From positions 4,840,001 through 4,904,000 of the forward strand of contig NZ_CP107841.1 of NCBI RefSeq assembly GCF_036346855.1: a stretch of DNA of 64,000 nt, in the 5' to 3' direction. The DNA is from Streptomyces europaeiscabiei (GTDB lineage Bacteria; Actinomycetota; Actinomycetes; Streptomycetales; Streptomycetaceae). The notes beneath the pieces are model-generated. The model had not been told where the DNA came from. It saw only the letters and a program-made list of their open reading frames with translations, and searched no databases. Below, in pieces: positions 33,458-41,101 of this stretch (positions within the stretch are counted from its first letter, which is position 1; each line of letters starts with the position of its first letter). The position numbers and the translations under genes are program-made.

Positions 33458-33658
33458 TCAGCCGGCCGCGACGACCTTGACGAACGTGGACCAGGCGCGG
33501 GGGGAGAACAGGAGCGGGCGGCGGTCCGGGGCCTTGCTGTCCCGGACGGGGACTATGCCGGGGACTTCGTCGGTGACTTCGAGGCAGTTGTTGTCTCCCC
33601 CGTCGCTGTAACTCGACTTGCGCCAGGTGGCTGCGCTGAGGTTGGGGGTGCGGTTCAT
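33458..33658 (-). CDS. DUF397 protein
   Basis: 66 aa from ATG at 33658, overlapping the preceding gene's stop by four bases. It carries the typical DUF397 features: WRKSSYSDGGDNNCLEV, VRDSKAPDRRPLLFSPRAW and a terminal FVKVVAAG. DUF397 proteins are encoded beside XRE/DUF5753 regulators in Streptomyces and are thought to be their small partners, sometimes acting as a toxin/antitoxin-like pair (for example with BldB/WhiJ relatives). Confidence 0.88.
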   Translation of the reverse strand: MNRTPNLSAATWRKSSYSDGGDNNCLEVTDEVPGIVPVRDSKAPDRRPLLFSPRAWSTFVKVVAAG

Positions 33659-34209
33659 GTGCCGTGCTCCTCCAGTACATCCCTGATGAACGCCAGCGAG
33701 TCCGACGGGGACAGTGCCTGATCTCGAAGCCGATCGTAGGACAGGCCGTGGTGCAGAACGTCTTCCGGATCGTCCATCAGCATCCCGCTGCAGAGGCCTT
33801 CCGTGTAGGCCACAGCACTTCCGTCCTTCTGCCAGAGGAGGGTCAGCGACCCCTTCCCCATGAGGTGGTGGATGCCGGCGGAGAAAGGCAGCACCTGAAC
33901 GACGACGTTGGGCCACTCCGCGACAGCCTCGATGCGCAGCAGTTGGCCTTCCCAGGTTTCCGCACTGGCAGAGGGGCGCCGGAGCGCGTTCTCGTCGATG
34001 ACGAAGCGGACGCTGGGTGCCGGGTTCTTGCGCAGGAGAAGCTGGCGTCCGAGGCGTGCGGCCACCTGTTCCTCGATCGCCTCGGTGCCCTGCTCGCCTG
34101 TTGTCCGGGGCCCAGACAACACCTCACGGGCAAATTCCTCCGTCTGAAGCAGTCCGGGCACGTTCGGCGTGTACTTGTACATGAGCCGCGCCGTTCCCTC
34201 CAGTCGCAT
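33655..34209 (-). pseudogene. DUF5753 part of an XRE regulator cut by an in-frame stop
   Basis: 184 aa from ATG at 34209. The sequence MRLEGTARLMYKYTPNVPGLLQTEEFARE to the end is the DUF5753 ligand domain that normally follows directly after an HTH in one protein. The HTH part lies just upstream in the same reading frame (34219-34485), separated only by the codons TAG-AAG-GAG-TTC. AAGGAG sits 3 bases before the ATG, too close for ideal initiation, though reinitiation is possible. Either a pseudogene or a recently split pair. Confidence 0.75.
34100..34120. promoter_or_regulatory. Second copy of the XRE operator-like palindrome, inside the DUF5753 part
   Basis: GTTGTCCGG-GGC-CCAGACAAC repeats the 34499-34520 palindrome with one arm mismatch and a 3-bp centre. 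Being inside coding sequence, it could be a roadblock site or a chance coding match (LSGPRTT). Confidence 0.5.
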
Positions 34210-34218
34210 GAACTCCTT

Positions 34219-34485
34219 CTACTTGTCCTTGAAGGCGTCGATCCGAGCCGACCTCCAGAGACAAACCAGCAGGTCACCGGAGTCGTAATACCCGTCCAGG
34301 TCCTCCATGACCGTCACCTTGGACAGCCGCTGACCCGACTCCAGACGGCTCAGATAGCTCTTGTCGTAACCGGTTTCCTCGGCCAGTTGTCCGAGCGACT
34401 TGCCTGCCTTCTCCCGCAGGAAGCACAGCATCCGACCGAGCACCGCACGGCCCGAATCCACGTCCGCGTCAACCAGTTCGCCCAT
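34219..34485 (-). pseudogene. XRE-type HTH part of the interrupted WhiJ-like regulator
   Basis: 88 aa from ATG at 34485. The HTH is clear (KSLGQLAEETGYDKSYLSRL, ESGQRLSKVTVMEDLDGYYD). The frame ends at a TAG (34219-34221) within the normally continuous AFKDK-x-KEFMRLEG joint, where most relatives have a sense codon such as TAC. Repressors of this family (WhiJ-like) act with DUF397 partners. Confidence 0.75.
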
Positions 34486-34498
34486 GTCACCCCTCGCC

Positions 34499-34520
34499 GT
34501 TGTCTGGGGCGCCAGACAAC
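34499..34520. promoter_or_regulatory. Palindromic operator upstream of the XRE gene
   Basis: GTTGTCTGG-GGCG-CCAGACAAC is a perfect inverted repeat with 9-bp arms (34499-34507 and 34512-34520), 14 bp upstream of the HTH start, in the divergent region with the small genes at 34634. This is the expected place for autoregulation. Confidence 0.75.
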
Positions 34521-34633
34521 ACCGACCCCCTTCCGCAGCGTACGTCCCACCCGTGACGATCGGAACACGAACGGTAATCACCGCTCGTCAGCCCGACCCT
34601 GAAATAACCCTGAGACGAAAGAAGGGCACCGCC

Positions 34634-34870
34634 ATGCGCGCACTCGTCGCCCGGCTCTGCGAGGCACTGCTCCGCTGGGCCGCGCCCGGTCCACCGCCGC
34701 CCGAGGCCGAGGAGCCGTCGGAACCCGTCCCTCCTCGCCCACCCCACAAGCCCGTCGACGTCTGGCCCTTCGAGCGCTACGACAACCTCGTACGGCCCTA
34801 CGTGCTCAGCGCGGAAGAGCTGTACAGCCACGACGTCTTCGGCTTCCACCGCATCGAGGTCCCCGCATGA
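34634..34870 (+). CDS. Small Pro-rich protein divergent from the XRE regulator
   Basis: 78 aa from ATG at 34634, preceded by AAAGAAGGGC. A basic, slightly amphipathic N-terminus (RALVARLCEALLRWAA) is followed by Pro-rich sequence and a C-terminal WPFERYDNLVRPYVLSAEEL. Such short genes are commonly divergent from XRE/DUF5753 regulators. No function known. Overlaps the next gene by four bases. Confidence 0.6.
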   Translation: MRALVARLCEALLRWAAPGPPPPEAEEPSEPVPPRPPHKPVDVWPFERYDNLVRPYVLSAEELYSHDVFGFHRIEVPA

Positions 34871-35157
34871 TGGACGGACTGCGTCTGCTGCCGTGGACCA
34901 CACCCGACGGCAAGCCCTGCTACCTCGACCCGGACACCGCGCACCCCGGGGCCCTCTCCCTCCTCGCCGACAGTGTGGAGGTGTCCCAACTCGGTTCGGC
35001 GGAGGAGGTGTTGGCCGGGAGCAGGGCCGTACTGGGGGACGCGGCGGCCGGGGAACGGGCGGTGCGGTTCGCGCTGACGCGGGCGGCGGAGTCGTTGGAG
35101 GACGTGGTGCGGATCGCGGTCAGCAGGGGGCGCCGGATCGGCGAGGGCGGCCCCTAG
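34867..35157 (+). CDS. Small uncharacterised protein paired with the 34634 gene
   Basis: 96 aa from ATG at 34867 (ATGA overlap with the previous gene). It has a structured-looking N-terminus (GLRLLPWTTPDGKPCYLDPD) and an amphipathic helical end (AESLEDVVRIAVSRGRRIG). It is a probable member of the XRE regulon. Its stop overlaps the convergent esterase stop by four bases. Confidence 0.65.
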   Translation: MMDGLRLLPWTTPDGKPCYLDPDTAHPGALSLLADSVEVSQLGSAEEVLAGSRAVLGDAAAGERAVRFALTRAAESLEDVVRIAVSRGRRIGEGGP

Positions 35158-36182
35158 CCGGGAACGGCGATGTGCAGAACCCCGTCGGCTCCTTCGGGGG
35201 TCGCCTCGTCGGGGTCCAGGCTGCCGGCGAAGAAGGCGTACCGTTCGCCGATCAGCGGGCTCAGGATGGCGCCGGCGCCGTACCAGTCGAGGTCCAGGTC
35301 GCGCATGCGCATATGGCTGAGGCCTCGTCGCAGGTGGAGGTTGTGGCCGAAGACCAGGGTCGGGCCTCGGCCCGCCTCGATGGCGCGGATGTCGAGGAGG
35401 TTCTCGACCATGAGGGCGTCGCGAGTGGCGAGCAGACGGGATATGCGGACGCTCTCCTCGAAGGGCTGCGCCAGCTGCTTGTGGTACCGCAGCAGGCCGA
35501 GACCGGCGGTGAGGTGGGTCTTCGCCCTGAACCACTCGGCACGTGAGGTCGCCGCGATCAGTTCCGGCGCGCGGGCGTGGAACTCGGTGAGCAGGTCGTC
35601 CGCGAGGCAGCGGAGCGTCTCGGCCTCCGACGTGGCGCCGATGGACATGGCCGGGTCCATGACGGCCTCCGTACGACTCCACCGGTCGTCGTCACCCGCG
35701 AGGCCCGCCAGATCGACGGCGGCCGCGGAGGCGAGGGAGAGAGACAGGGTGGGGGCTGGGCCTCCTCCGCGGGTCAGGTAGGAGAGGGCGTGTTCGAGGT
35801 AGCGGCGCGGGCTGGGCGCGCTCAGGTTCTCCATCTCGGCGTCGAAGCCGTGGAAGGCGAGGCGTTGCTCCGGCGGGCGGGTCCGGTTGTACTCGCGCAT
35901 CCAGGTGATCAGTTGCCGGTTGGGGGCCATCTCGCCGCGGCCGAACGCGATGCCTTCACGCATCACCTCGTCGAAGTCGCCGGTTCCCTCCTGGACGTGG
36001 TCGTTCAGGGTGAGCGCGGGGACGCGGTCGGTTTCGAGGGCGATCGAACGGAAGCCCTGATCGACGAGTCGGGCGAACAACTCGTTGCGGAGGCGGGGGA
36101 AGGCCGGCTCCGTGTGCGTCGGTTCGCCGAGGGCCAGCAGGTCGCATGACGGGGTCACGAAGTCTCGAATGTCCTGACTCAT
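35154..36182 (-). CDS. Erythromycin esterase family protein
   Basis: 342 aa from ATG at 36182. Family features are ALGEPTHTEPAF (active-site Glu/His region), FRSIALETDR, NRTRPPEQRLAFHGFD and VFGHNLHLRRG. EreA/EreB hydrolyse the macrolide lactone. Many Streptomyces homologues have other or unknown substrates, so resistance is not assured. It is divergent from a MerR-type regulator, an arrangement that suggests ligand-induced expression. Confidence 0.85.
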   Translation of the reverse strand: MSQDIRDFVTPSCDLLALGEPTHTEPAFPRLRNELFARLVDQGFRSIALETDRVPALTLNDHVQEGTGDFDEVMREGIAFGRGEMAPNRQLITWMREYNRTRPPEQRLAFHGFDAEMENLSAPSPRRYLEHALSYLTRGGGPAPTLSLSLASAAAVDLAGLAGDDDRWSRTEAVMDPAMSIGATSEAETLRCLADDLLTEFHARAPELIAATSRAEWFRAKTHLTAGLGLLRYHKQLAQPFEESVRISRLLATRDALMVENLLDIRAIEAGRGPTLVFGHNLHLRRGLSHMRMRDLDLDWYGAGAILSPLIGERYAFFAGSLDPDEATPEGADGVLHIAVPG

Positions 36183-36274
36183 GAGCCTCAATCGTATCCT
36201 TGACAGATCGGTTGAGGCTTGGGGAGCAAAAGCCGGGTAGTCCTGGCCGTCGACTCCCGTAAAGTCTCAAACCG

Positions 36275-37000
36275 GTGATCACCTTTCGACCTTCCGACCT
36301 CGCCCGCGAGCACGGCCTCTCGACCCAGGCGGTCCGCAACTACGAGCGGGACGGGTTCCTCCCGGCCGCCGAGCGCACCCACAGCGGCTACCGGGTCTAC
36401 ACCGAGGTGCACGCGGCGGCCCTCCGCGCCTTCCTCGCCCTCGTTCCGGCCTACGGCCACTCGGCCGCCGGGCAGATCATGCGCGCCCTGCACGAGGGCT
36501 CCCGCGACGACGCCCTGCTGATCATCGACCGTGGCCACAGCCGGTCGCTCCGCGACCGGGAGACCCTCGACGCGGTGCGGGACTCGGTGGACCACCTGAT
36601 GGCGGAGGCCGGCGCCGGGCGGCCGGCACCGCCGTCGGCCGAGCACGGCACCCGCACCGTCGGGGAACTCGCCCACCGGCTCCAGGTCACCCCGGCGACC
36701 CTGCGGAACTGGGAGAACGCCGGCATCCTCTGCCCCGCACGCGACCCGCTCACCGGCTACCGCGTGTACCGCGCGGCCGACATCCGCGACGCGGAGCTGG
36801 CCCACCTCCTGCGGCGCGGCGGCTACACCCTGGACCACATCGCCACCGTGGTCCGGCAGATCCGGACGGCCGGCGGCACCGACACACTCTCCGACGCCCT
36901 GGACGACTGGCGACGGCGGCTGACCGCGCGGGGCGTCGCCATGCTCGACGCGGCTGCTCGCCTCGGCACGTATCTGGGCCTGCTCGATCGAGGCCCTTGA
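36275..37000 (+). CDS. Double-HTH MerR-family regulator
   Basis: 241 aa from GTG at 36275. Two MerR HTH domains are in one chain: ITFRPSDLAREHGLSTQAV with RNYERDGFLP, and TVGELAHRLQVTPATL with RNWENAGILCPARDP. Normal MerR proteins have one HTH plus a dimerisation helix. Tandem forms resemble TioE-type regulators that act as pseudo-dimers. It probably controls the divergent esterase gene; GACTCCCGTAAAGTC just upstream is a possible site. Confidence 0.85.
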   Translation: MITFRPSDLAREHGLSTQAVRNYERDGFLPAAERTHSGYRVYTEVHAAALRAFLALVPAYGHSAAGQIMRALHEGSRDDALLIIDRGHSRSLRDRETLDAVRDSVDHLMAEAGAGRPAPPSAEHGTRTVGELAHRLQVTPATLRNWENAGILCPARDPLTGYRVYRAADIRDAELAHLLRRGGYTLDHIATVVRQIRTAGGTDTLSDALDDWRRRLTARGVAMLDAAARLGTYLGLLDRGP

Positions 37001-37052
37001 CCGAGGCCCTTGATCGAGTGCCTTGATCGACGACCTTGATCGACGGCCTCGG
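36979..37052. repeat. Tandem repeat across the MerR stop codon
   Basis: CTTGATCGA-type units of 12-15 bp (CTTGATCGAGTGC, CTTGATCGACGAC, CTTGATCGACGGC, with CTTGACCGAGGCC) recur about five times. The repeat begins inside the last MerR codons. Confidence 0.8.
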
Positions 37053-37248
37053 CGGTGAGGGACCGCCCGCTTTGTGGATCTTGCGTGATGGTTTCGTGAC
37101 ACATCTCTGAGAGAGGTCGGAGAAGGCTCTGACGCGGCTGTGAGGTAGGTCGTGTTCGCTACCGCTGAGTTCTTCGAGTTCTTACGTTCCCCAGACGACA
37201 GAACCGGTGACCGCCGACGCCGGCGTACAGCAGTAGGAGCACACAGCC

Positions 37249-38109
37249 ATGCGAACTGCACTCAGGGTCAAGGCATCTCTCAAGAAGGGCGCCCTCGTCG
37301 CGGCGTCCACCGCGCTGGCCGTGGCCGGTGTCCTGGCAGGCCCCGGTTCCGCCCAGGCGGCCACCGGGCCGGGCGGCGCGACGAACATCCGGGGCGTGGA
37401 CCCCGGCAACACCGACTCGATGATCGAGCGGCTGTGCAACCAGAGGACGAGCATGACGGGTGTGTACGGCGCCCTCAACGTCCGGACCGGCGAGTTCAAG
37501 ACCCAGGACGAGTATCTGCGGGACGTCTTCGGGCTGTTCGTGCCCGCCGGGGACTGGGAGACCTTCCGCGGCTGGTGCGGCAACGCGCAGGCGTCGACCT
37601 GGTCCATCACGGGCGCCGCCATCCGCACCTCTCCCTGGATCGGCAACCGGGGGTCGCAGGCCGACAAGGAGACGTTCGTCAGCAGCTACAGCACCAAGAC
37701 GTTCGCGAAGAAGAGCGTCGGCGCTCAGCTCAGCTTCTCCGTCGCCAAGAGCATCTTCTCCGGCAGCGCGGGCGGCAGCTTCTCGTACGAGTGGGGCTGG
37801 GAGAAGTCGTCGAGCTTCGAGCGCCGCAGCGAGAAGGCGATCCCGCCGTGCACCCAGATCGCCATCACCTGGTCGCCGTACCAGCGCGTCGTCCGCGTCA
37901 ACCCGATCTTCTACGTCGAGGACTACTCCTGGAACAAGGGCAACGGCGAGAAGACCGTCCACACCTGGCGCAACCGGTCCTACCGCACGATCTACTCGCA
38001 CGGCTACTACATCGACGGCACCTCCGACAAGCTCCTGCCCAACGGCCAGCCCGACGGCCGCGAGGACAAGTGGGAGCAGAAGCTGGACCCCAAGACCTGC
38101 GCCAAGTGA
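37249..38109 (+). CDS. Secreted protein, possible aerolysin/ETX-MTX2-type beta-pore toxin
   Basis: 286 aa from ATG at 37249, with TAGGAG ten bases upstream. A Sec signal peptide (KKGALVAASTALAVAGVLAG, cleavage after AQA) is followed by a Cys-containing N-terminal domain. A Ser/Thr-rich alternating segment (ETFVSSYSTKTFAKKSVGAQ, LSFSVAKSIFSGSAGGSFSY, EWGWEKSSSFERRSEKA) comes next, then CTQIAITWSPYQRVVRVNP. This amphipathic beta-hairpin pattern is what the pore-forming strands of aerolysin-like toxins look like. The match is by pattern only. It could also be a lectin or a protease inhibitor. Confidence 0.6.
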   Translation: MRTALRVKASLKKGALVAASTALAVAGVLAGPGSAQAATGPGGATNIRGVDPGNTDSMIERLCNQRTSMTGVYGALNVRTGEFKTQDEYLRDVFGLFVPAGDWETFRGWCGNAQASTWSITGAAIRTSPWIGNRGSQADKETFVSSYSTKTFAKKSVGAQLSFSVAKSIFSGSAGGSFSYEWGWEKSSSFERRSEKAIPPCTQIAITWSPYQRVVRVNPIFYVEDYSWNKGNGEKTVHTWRNRSYRTIYSHGYYIDGTSDKLLPNGQPDGREDKWEQKLDPKTCAK

Positions 38110-38169
38110 GGCTCCCCCAGCCTGCCCACACCCCGCTCCAAGACCAGCCACAGTGGCCGCCCTCACCTT

Positions 38170-38886
38170 GTGGGGATGGCGCGGAAGATTCTGCTGGTCG
38201 ATGACGACGGAGCCGTACGTGAGGGGATCGGGCGGCTGTTGAGGTTCGAGGGCTACGAGACCGTGCTCGCCGAGAACGGTCTCGTGGCCCTCGACGCTCT
38301 GCGGGCTCCCGGCGGTGAGCCGGACCTCGTCCTGATGGACGTCACCATGCCGGGGCTCGACGGGCTCGCCGCGACCCGGCGGATCCGGGCCTCCGGCTCC
38401 ACCGTGCCGGTCATGATGATCACCGGCCGGGACGCGGTCGGCGACCGTATCGTCGCCCTCGACAACGGCGCCGACGACTACCTCGCCAAGCCCTTCGCCC
38501 CCGAGGAACTCCTCGCACGTGTACGGGCGTTGCTGCGCCGGGGCCAGTCGCTCGCCCTCCGCGAGATCGTCCCCCGCCTCCCCGCGGACCGGCTCGCCTA
38601 CGCCGACGTCGTCATGGACCTCGGCAGCCGTGCCGTCACCCGCGCCGAACGCCCCCTCACCCTCACCCGCACCGAGTACGCCCTCCTCGAATACCTCCTC
38701 CGCCACCCGGTCAAGGTCCACAGCCGTGCCCGGATCTTCCGGGAGGTCTGGGGCTTCGAGTTCGAGCCTGCCTCCAACACCCTCGACGTGTACGTCATGT
38801 ACCTCCGCCGCAAACTGGAGGGCCGGGGCGAGCCACGCATCCTCCACACCGTGCGGGGGCTGGGATACACGCTGCGCGGGGCGTGA
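38170..38886 (+). CDS. Orphan OmpR-family response regulator
   Basis: 238 aa from GTG at 38170 (ATG at 38176 is equally possible). The receiver has LLVDDD, LVLMDVTMPGLDG, MITGRD and LAKPFAPEELLARV; the winged helix has LTRTEYALLEYLLRHPVKV and [10 protein letters not shown]. It is a clear paralogue of the regulator at 30439-31173 but has no kinase next to it. It may answer to the nearby kinase (31170-32633) or to one elsewhere. Confidence 0.88.
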   Translation: MGMARKILLVDDDGAVREGIGRLLRFEGYETVLAENGLVALDALRAPGGEPDLVLMDVTMPGLDGLAATRRIRASGSTVPVMMITGRDAVGDRIVALDNGADDYLAKPFAPEELLARVRALLRRGQSLALREIVPRLPADRLAYADVVMDLGSRAVTRAERPLTLTRTEYALLEYLLRHPVKVHSRARIFREVWGFEFEPASNTLDVYVMYLRRKLEGRGEPRILHTVRGLGYTLRGA

Positions 38887-38909
38887 GCAGCGACAGAAGG
38901 CAGAAAAAA

Positions 38910-38947
38910 GCGGTTCCCCGCGCCCCGGAAGGGGCGCGGGGAACCGC
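38910..38947. terminator. Strong hairpin terminator between convergent genes (repeat copy e)
   Basis: Perfect 17-bp arms GCGGTTCCCCGCGCCCC / complement at 38910-38926 and 38931-38947 around GGAA. It is a form of the dispersed repeat and sits in the convergent gap of the orphan regulator and nucleotidase genes. Confidence 0.8.
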
Positions 38948-39002
38948 GCGATCAGTCACGGACCACCCACGGCCACCCACGGCCTGAAGCAGTCCGCTTC
39001 GC

Positions 39003-40814
39003 CTAGCTGATGATCGTGATCCGGTTGGCCGCCGGCGGCGCGATCGGGCTGGTCGCCGAGGAGTTGGCCAGCAGGTACTGCTCGAGCGCGGCGAGGTCGT
39101 CCGCACCGACCAGGTCGTTCGTGCCCTGACCCAGCGTCGGGTAGCCGTCGCCGCCGCCCGCGAGGAAGCTGTTGGTGGCGACGCGGTACGTGGCGGCCGG
39201 GTCGATGGCGACACCGTTGAGCTTGATGGTGCCGACGACGACGCGGTCGGCGCCGGTCTTCGTGAGGTCGAGCGTGTACGTCAGACCGGACGACGGCAGC
39301 AGCACCTTCGGCGCGGCGGTGTTCGAACCGCTCACCTGCTCCTTGAGGACCTGGATGATCTGGGCACCCGTGAAGTCCTGGAGGTTGACCGTGTTGGAGA
39401 ACGGCTGGACGGTGAAGCCCTCGGCGTAGGTCACCACGCCGTCGCCCTCGGTGCCCTTGGCCGCGTAGGTGAGCGGCGCGCGCACACCACCGGGGTTCAT
39501 CAGCGCGAGGTCGACCTCGGGGTCCAGCGTCTTGCCGTACCAGAACTGCGCGTCGGCGATGAGGTCACCCATCGGCGTCTCCGTGCCGACGTTGGCCACA
39601 TCGCCGGATATGTAACCGATGGTGCGGTTGCCGATGGGGGCGGCGAGCGTGTTCCACCTGCTGATGAGGGCCGTCATGTCGGCGGCCTTCGCGACGGTCC
39701 GGGTGACCACGTGGTTCGCGGACTTCACGGCCGTACGGGAGATGTCGTTGGTCTGACGGTCGTACGTCAGCGTCGTGTCGGTGTAGAGGCGGCCGAAGGA
39801 CGCGGCCGAGGTGACCATGCGCGGCTGGCCCGCCGGGTCGTTGATCGTGCAGGCGTACGCGGCGTGCGTGTGGCCGGTGACGACGGCGTCGACCTTCGGC
39901 GTGATGTTCTTGGCGATGTCGACGATCGGACCGGAGATGCCGTCACCGGCGCCGGGCGAGTCGCAGTCGTAGTTGTACGACTGGGAGGCGGGGAGACCGC
40001 CCTCGTGGATCAGCGCGACGACCGACTTGACGCCCTGGCTCTCCAGCTCCTTGGCGTACTTGTTGATCGTCTCGACCTCGTCCTTGAACTTGAGGCCCTT
40101 GACGCCCTCGGCGGAGACGACGCCCGGGGTGTCCTCCAGCGTCACACCGATGAAGCCGATCTTGACGCCGTTCTTCTTCCACACCCAGTAGGGCTTCAGG
40201 AGCGGCTTGCCGGTCTTCTCCTCGATGACGTTCGCCGCGAGGTACGGGAAGTCGGCGCCCTTGAACTTCTTGCCCTCGACGTAGCAGCCGTCGACCTTGT
40301 GGCAGCCACCCTTCTGCAGGCGGCGCAGTTCCTTGACGCCCTCGTCGAACTCGTGGTTGCCGACGCTCGTCACATCGAGTTCGAGCCCGTTCAGCGCCTC
40401 GATGGTGGGCTCGTCGTGGAACAGGCCCGAGATCAGCGGGGAGGCGCCGACCATGTCACCGGCGGCGGCCGTGATCGAGAACTTCGTGTTGGTCTTGCGG
40501 GCCTCCCGCAGGTGCGTGGCCAGGTACTCGACACCACCGGCGTTGATCGTCGTGGTCGTACCGTCCTCGTGCAGCTCGGTCACCCGGCCCGAGGAACCGG
40601 CCGGCGGCTCCAGGTTGCCGTGCAGGTCGTTGAACGACAGCAGCTGCACGTCCTGGTACCGCGGCTTGCTCTTGCCGGGCTTGTGAGACTTCGCCTCACC
40701 GGCACTCGCCGGGATCGCGGCGGCCAGCGCCCCGACGGTCGCCAGGCCGGCCGCGACGGCGAGGATCCGGTTGCGGCGGCTTCTGCGGCGGTGCGCTTGG
40801 GGTGTGGCTGACAT
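39003..40814 (-). CDS. Secreted 5'-nucleotidase/2',3'-cyclic phosphodiesterase-type metallophosphatase
   Basis: 603 aa from ATG at 40814, preceded by GGGGGG. It has a signal peptide (twin-Arg-rich start RRRSRRN, then ILAVAAGLATVGALAAAI). The metallophosphatase motifs are LLSFNDLHGNL, AAAGDMVGASP, VGNHEFDEG and VTGHTHAAY; the C-terminal 5'-nucleotidase domain has NPGGVRAPL and GGGDGYPTLGQG. It dephosphorylates extracellular nucleotides, supplying phosphate and nucleosides. The region upstream has repeated TCTCAC elements (40831-40854). Confidence 0.92.
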   Translation of the reverse strand: MSATPQAHRRRSRRNRILAVAAGLATVGALAAAIPASAGEAKSHKPGKSKPRYQDVQLLSFNDLHGNLEPPAGSSGRVTELHEDGTTTTINAGGVEYLATHLREARKTNTKFSITAAAGDMVGASPLISGLFHDEPTIEALNGLELDVTSVGNHEFDEGVKELRRLQKGGCHKVDGCYVEGKKFKGADFPYLAANVIEEKTGKPLLKPYWVWKKNGVKIGFIGVTLEDTPGVVSAEGVKGLKFKDEVETINKYAKELESQGVKSVVALIHEGGLPASQSYNYDCDSPGAGDGISGPIVDIAKNITPKVDAVVTGHTHAAYACTINDPAGQPRMVTSAASFGRLYTDTTLTYDRQTNDISRTAVKSANHVVTRTVAKAADMTALISRWNTLAAPIGNRTIGYISGDVANVGTETPMGDLIADAQFWYGKTLDPEVDLALMNPGGVRAPLTYAAKGTEGDGVVTYAEGFTVQPFSNTVNLQDFTGAQIIQVLKEQVSGSNTAAPKVLLPSSGLTYTLDLTKTGADRVVVGTIKLNGVAIDPAATYRVATNSFLAGGGDGYPTLGQGTNDLVGADDLAALEQYLLANSSATSPIAPPAANRITIIS

Positions 40815-40830
40815 GTGCCCCCCTGGATTC

Positions 40831-40854
40831 GTGAGATGTGAGAGAAACGTGAGA
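40831..40854. promoter_or_regulatory. Repeated GTGAGA elements upstream of the nucleotidase
   Basis: GTGAGA (TCTCAC on the gene's strand) begins at 40831, 40838 and 40849. The latter two are 11 bp apart, the same period as the TCTCAGG repeats before the protease gene. They lie 17-40 bp upstream of the start, so they may be operator or leader sequence. Confidence 0.35.
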
Positions 40855-41101
40855 ACAGGCCCCGTCGGGCCGAAGCGTAGGGTCAACGCGCGTAGCGCGA
40901 CAGGGGGTTCATGGTTACGACCTGGTTGCCGTCGGGGAGGAGTAGGAATGAAACGGCACGTATGGGGGCGTGGGACCGTGACATCCGGGGCTCCGCCGCG
41001 GGGCGCGATCAGCCACATTCAAGCCGCGGTCGCGGGACAACGGGAGACAACCGGGCTCGTGGGGCGCTCCCTCGGCCCACCCCGCGGTTAACCTCGAACC
41101 C

